From Nitrospira sp. (lineage in GTDB: Bacteria; Nitrospirota; Nitrospiria; Nitrospirales; Nitrospiraceae), in contig JAHBWR010000001.1 in the NCBI GenBank assembly GCA_019636875.1, forward strand, positions 23,363-87,362: a DNA stretch of 64,000 bases. Direction: 5' to 3'. How positions within the stretch are numbered: position 1 is the stretch's first letter; each line of letters opens with the position of its first letter. Under the pieces are notes generated by a model that saw nothing but the letters and a program-made list of their open reading frames with translations, did no database searches and was not told where the DNA came from. The translations under genes were made by a program, and so were the position numbers. Below, one piece after another: positions 60,378-64,000 of this stretch.

Positions 60378-62645
60378 ATGCATGTGGCCAATGGCATATC
60401 CCCAGGCTCGTTCCTTGCCGACATCAAGGCAGGTCTCGTTGTCTTCGTTGTGGCGTTACCCCTCTGTCTCGGGATTGCACTGGCCTCCGATGCGCCGCTG
60501 ATGTCGGGATTATTGGCGGGGATTGTCGGTGGTATCATCGTAGGCCTGTTCAGCGGTTCTCACACCAGTGTGAGTGGTCCGGCTGCCGGGTTGTCGGCCG
60601 TCGTCGCGGCAGAAATCTACTCGCTCGGCTCATTTTCAGCCTTTCTCATGGCAGTGGTTCTCGCTGGTATCATCCAAATCGGTTTGGGTTTGGCCAAAGG
60701 AGGGTTCATTGCTGCCTTTTTCCCATCGAGTGTCATCAAAGGGTTGTTGGCTGCAATCGGTATTATTCTGATCTTGAAACAGATTCCGCATCTGCTTGGC
60801 CATGATCCTGATCCGGAAGGAGATATGGCCTTCTTCCAACCGGACTTTGAAACGACGTTTTCTGAACTCCTCAGCATCTTTGGTGATTTTCACTTGGGAG
60901 CTTCCTTAATTGGATTCTTATCCCTCGTGCTGCTCGTCCTCTGGGGTGCATGGAAACCTTTGAAAGACTCCGTCCTACCGGCTCCGCTCGTTGTGGTGCT
61001 CGTCGGTGTTGGTCTGGGCCTGTGGTTTGAGCAATTGGGGGAACCTTGGCGGATTGGTGTGAGCCATCTTGTCCAGGTTCCGATAGCCGACGGAATGGGA
61101 GCATTCATCGGGTTGCTGGAGTTACCCGACTACACCCAATGGACTAATCCGGCTGTCTACATCGCCGGACTCACGATTGCTATTGTTGCCTCTTTAGAAA
61201 CACTGTTGAATCTGCAAGCGGTTGATCGACTCGATCCCCAGCAGCGGACGTCGCCGCCGAGCCAGGAACTCGTGGCGCAAGGCATCGGGAACGTGACCTG
61301 TGGATTGATCGGAGGGCTACCGGTCACCTCGGTGATCATCCGAAGCTCTGTCAATGTCACTAGCGGTGGAAAAACCAAACTGGCGACGCTGGTGCACGGT
61401 GTATTGCTTCTGATCAGTGTTCCGCTTATCCCGATGTATCTGAACCTGATTCCCTTGTCCTGCCTCGCAGCGATCTTGTTGATGACCGGCGTCAAGTTGG
61501 CCAGTCCTGCCCTCGTGAAGCAGATGTGGAGCGAGGGACGTTATCAATTTATTCCGTTTGCGGCTACCGTGGCAGCCATCGTGTTCACGGATTTGTTGAT
61601 CGGTATCGTGATCGGTCTTGCTGTCGCAATCGGATTTATCCTCAACAGCAATATGCGTCGTCCAGTCTATCGCACTGTCGAACAACATCTTGGCGGCGAT
61701 GTGGTGCGAATCCAACTCGCCAACCAGGTCAGTTTCCTGAACCGGGCCACACTTTTTCAAGTCCTGAACGATGTGCCTCGCAAGGGGCACGTTCTACTCG
61801 ATGCAGGGAGTACGGATTACATAGACCCTGATGTGCTTGACCTTATTCGGGACTTTAAGGAACAGACGGGACCGGCTCATGGTGTGACGGTGAGTCTGGT
61901 AGGCTTTCGAGCTGAGTATGGCTTTCACGACCAGATTCAATATATCGATCACTCGACCCGCGAACTTCAACAAGCCATGGCCCCGCAACAAGTCTTACAA
62001 ATTCTGAAAGACGGCCATGAACGAGTTCGCAAGGGGCGTCACCTCACCAGAGACTTCCACCGACAGGTCCGCGCGACAGCAGGAGGACAACATCCCTTGG
62101 CGGTGGCACTCAGTTGCATTGATTCTCGAACGCCGGTGGAATTGATGTTTGATCTTGGTTTGGGGGATGTCTTTAGCATTCGTATTGCCGGGAACGTCAT
62201 AAGTCCCAAGGTGTTGGCTGGCGCAGAATATGGTTGTGCTGTCGCGGGGGCGAAGCTCCTTGTCGTGATTGGTCATACGCGCTGCGGCGCTGTGTCCGCT
62301 TCGGTGAAACTTCTGGATTCGCACCAGGCAGTTGCTGAGGAGACTGGTTGTCAACATCTCGATTCGATCGTCAGCGAGATCCAACCTTCAGCGTGGGAAG
62401 TCATTGCCCGGACAAAGGGTGAGGCCACATCCATGGATCCGGTCGCCCTCGCGGACGCCGTGGCCAGAGAAAATGTGTTGCACGTGGTCAAAGCGATACG
62501 CCAACAGAGTTCGACGCTCGACAATTTGGTCCGGGAGGGGCGAATTGCGATTGCCGGGGCAATGTACGATGTCGTCACCGGCGACATTGAATTTCTCGTA
62601 CAAGATGGATTGAGTGAGACGGCGCTTGGGACCAGGGCACGTTAA
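60378..62645 (+). CDS. SulP anion transporter fused to STAS and beta-carbonic anhydrase
   Basis: The 755-residue protein has a SulP membrane part (about residues 10-420; SGPAAGLSAVVAAEIY, GLPVTSVIIRSSVNVTSGG), a STAS domain (about 430-545; VLLDAGSTDYIDPDVLDLI) and a C-terminal beta-class carbonic anhydrase (about 555-745). The zinc ligands of the latter are Cys580, His633 and Cys636, with Asp582-Arg584 in SCIDSRTP and GHTRCGA. Such BicA-like fusions link bicarbonate uptake to CO2 hydration. Bicarbonate supply for AccC or for CO2 fixation is a plausible role. Confidence 0.92.
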   Translation: MHVANGISPGSFLADIKAGLVVFVVALPLCLGIALASDAPLMSGLLAGIVGGIIVGLFSGSHTSVSGPAAGLSAVVAAEIYSLGSFSAFLMAVVLAGIIQIGLGLAKGGFIAAFFPSSVIKGLLAAIGIILILKQIPHLLGHDPDPEGDMAFFQPDFETTFSELLSIFGDFHLGASLIGFLSLVLLVLWGAWKPLKDSVLPAPLVVVLVGVGLGLWFEQLGEPWRIGVSHLVQVPIADGMGAFIGLLELPDYTQWTNPAVYIAGLTIAIVASLETLLNLQAVDRLDPQQRTSPPSQELVAQGIGNVTCGLIGGLPVTSVIIRSSVNVTSGGKTKLATLVHGVLLLISVPLIPMYLNLIPLSCLAAILLMTGVKLASPALVKQMWSEGRYQFIPFAATVAAIVFTDLLIGIVIGLAVAIGFILNSNMRRPVYRTVEQHLGGDVVRIQLANQVSFLNRATLFQVLNDVPRKGHVLLDAGSTDYIDPDVLDLIRDFKEQTGPAHGVTVSLVGFRAEYGFHDQIQYIDHSTRELQQAMAPQQVLQILKDGHERVRKGRHLTRDFHRQVRATAGGQHPLAVALSCIDSRTPVELMFDLGLGDVFSIRIAGNVISPKVLAGAEYGCAVAGAKLLVVIGHTRCGAVSASVKLLDSHQAVAEETGCQHLDSIVSEIQPSAWEVIARTKGEATSMDPVALADAVARENVLHVVKAIRQQSSTLDNLVREGRIAIAGAMYDVVTGDIEFLVQDGLSETALGTRAR

Positions 62646-63967
62646 CGGATTACCTGGATTTGCCGCCAACGTTCGGAGCGATACCGCCAGAGGAGGAGCG
62701 CCATCCGTGCTGTCCAGTCTGCAATCGTGGCTGCCCAGATGAGCAATACCGACTGACCGACCCATAGCGCTGCAACGAGGGCCAATGGTACGCGGATGCC
62801 CCACATGCCGATCACAGTGGCGCCCATAATGAAACGTGTGTCGCCTGCGCCGCGTAGGGATCCGGCTAGCACCATCGTAATGGCCAAAGGCACTTGCAAC
62901 AGGGCCACAATCTTTAGGAAGAGGCTTCCAAGCTCAACCACCGCCTCGTCTGTCGTGAAGGCGCGAAGCAGCGCTTCAGGGAACACGAAAAACATGAGAC
63001 CCATGCCGGCCATGAGGGCAATCGCGATGCGATTCGCTTCCCAGTTCTCCAGCTTTGCCCTGGCATATTTTCCTGCTCCGATGCTTTGGCCCACCATCGT
63101 CGCAGCGGCGATCGCCAGCCCATATCCTGGTAGAAACGAGAAGGATTCGATCGAGAGACCGACTTGGTGAGCGGCATAGGCCACGGTGCCGTAGAGGAGG
63201 ACAAGCTTGGTGTAGACAAAGACTCCGGCTTGCTGAACGATCCGTTCTCCGGACACCGAGGCTCCGACACGCCACATCGACCGGATCAGATCGACACGAA
63301 ATTGTAGAGACGGTTTCAGGATCGGACGACAACGTATCAGCAGATACAAGGCGCCTGTCAGTTCGGCAAGGCCGACGGCGATGGCGGCTCCCATGAGACC
63401 GAGGGCGGGGAAGCCCCATCGTCCGTAGATGAGTGGATAGGCAAGGGCGACATGCAGAAGGTTCACGCCGATCATGGCATACATCGGAGTGCGCGTATCA
63501 CCGGTGCCTTGCAGTACAGAGGACAGGACCTGTATCAGCACCGTACAAGGGATGACATAAAAGAGAAAGGTGGAATAGGGGAGCGCGAATGCGATGACGT
63601 CCTGCTCAGCTCCGAGTTGTTCCATCAGGACGCGATTCCCAAGAATCCCCAGCGAGGCCAGCGCAAGCGAGATCCCGATGGACAGCCACAGAAAGTGTCG
63701 TGCCGCTTCACCCGCATCCTGCCGTCGGCGTGCCCCCCATAACTGAGCGACGATGACGTTGCTGCCGACCGACAGTCCGGACACCACGGTGGTGGCGATA
63801 AAGATGAGGAGCTGGCCCAAGCCGACCGCTGCAATCGATGTGGCTCCCAGCCCACCGACTAAGAAAACTGCTACAATGCCTTCCGCCCGCTGGAGAAAGC
63901 TGCTGACCGTGATGGGAAATGCCAGCGTCATCACAGACCGCCGGATCTGACTGACTGTGTTCGTCAT
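62642..63967 (-). CDS. MATE family efflux transporter
   Basis: The 441-residue protein has 12 predicted membrane segments in the two MatE repeats (LGATSIAAVGLGQLLIFIAT, LSSVLQGTGDTRTPMYAMI and, in the second half, AGSLRGAGDTRFIMGA). It would export cationic drugs or metabolites using a Na+ or H+ gradient. Its stop overlaps the SulP gene by four bases on the opposite strand. Substrate is unknown. Confidence 0.93.
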   Translation of the reverse strand: MTNTVSQIRRSVMTLAFPITVSSFLQRAEGIVAVFLVGGLGATSIAAVGLGQLLIFIATTVVSGLSVGSNVIVAQLWGARRRQDAGEAARHFLWLSIGISLALASLGILGNRVLMEQLGAEQDVIAFALPYSTFLFYVIPCTVLIQVLSSVLQGTGDTRTPMYAMIGVNLLHVALAYPLIYGRWGFPALGLMGAAIAVGLAELTGALYLLIRCRPILKPSLQFRVDLIRSMWRVGASVSGERIVQQAGVFVYTKLVLLYGTVAYAAHQVGLSIESFSFLPGYGLAIAAATMVGQSIGAGKYARAKLENWEANRIAIALMAGMGLMFFVFPEALLRAFTTDEAVVELGSLFLKIVALLQVPLAITMVLAGSLRGAGDTRFIMGATVIGMWGIRVPLALVAALWVGQSVLLIWAATIADWTARMALLLWRYRSERWRQIQVIR

Positions 63968-64000
63968 GGAGGGGTATCCTAGCAGACTTCGCTTGTGTGC

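Noticed and set aside
1..64000. CRISPR arrays, rRNA operons, riboswitches, prophage structural genes
   Set aside because: No regularly spaced repeats, rRNA segments, recognisable aptamers or phage morphogenesis genes were seen.

Overview
The window looks like one contiguous chromosomal segment of a Nitrospira-type bacterium (phylum Nitrospirota). That placement is an inference. It rests on moderate-to-high GC, frequent GTG starts, tight ATGA overlaps, and proteins that read like Nitrospira homologues, including a chlorite-dismutase-family protein, a SulP-carbonic anhydrase fusion and several conserved proteins of unknown function. No rRNA gene or CRISPR array is present. One tRNA with anticodon CAT is present on the minus strand near 17.2 kb.

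Layout: 0-4.5 kb is a plus-strand housekeeping run (end of coaBC, a TPR protein, aroQ, efp, accB, accC). 4.7-8 kb is a MacA/MacB-type tripartite efflux operon with ATPase and permease as separate genes. 8-11.9 kb is a minus-strand block (ComF, FmdB-like, HTH, MraZ, RusA-like, HD-GYP). 12-16.7 kb holds an ABC ATPase, a class 1A-like pyrD, a small LuxR-type regulator and an 871-residue two-block FtsX permease. 16.7-26.6 kb is mixed: DUF3703, tRNA, SDR, OB-fold protein, a large unknown, a chlorite-dismutase-family protein, CinA, ThpR, ankyrin lipoprotein, an Old Yellow Enzyme, and a YgiT/DUF4258 toxin-antitoxin-like pair.

26.6-33.8 kb is a disturbed accessory island. It contains two relics of REP-associated (Y1/HUH) transposases, REP-like repeats, a 98%-identical 300-bp duplication of a PEGA-domain gene, a 1.42-kb IS3-family element, a second short copy of that element's ends, and a lipase gene. 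The IS3 element sits about eight codons into the lipase. The lipase start codon and a strong ribosome binding site survive on the far side of the element.

34-45 kb returns to core genes on the plus strand: recA-recX-alaS-ruvX-mltG-deoC, a phosphopentomutase homologue that has lost one metal site, RidA, and a secreted IPT/TIG + Ycf48 pair. 45-55 kb is minus-strand core: valS-nadC-birA-coaX, then grpE-dnaK-dnaJ-rsmE. BirA is the expected ligase for the AccB biotin carrier at the start of the window, and CoaBC and CoaX act in the same CoA pathway. 55-64 kb carries a 37-residue basic protein, a response regulator with a helical C-terminal array, a HAD protein, a sirtuin, a ketopantoate-reductase homologue fused to a sulfite-oxidase-fold-like domain, two small membrane proteins, a SulP-STAS-carbonic anhydrase fusion, and a MATE exporter.

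The strongest leads are the reconstructable IS-split lipase, the DeoB homologue lacking metal-site residues, the PanE fusion, the Cld-family protein with coproheme-decarboxylase-type residues, and the IPT protein with three vicinal Cys-Cys pairs. All family alignments were made from memory, without database searches.
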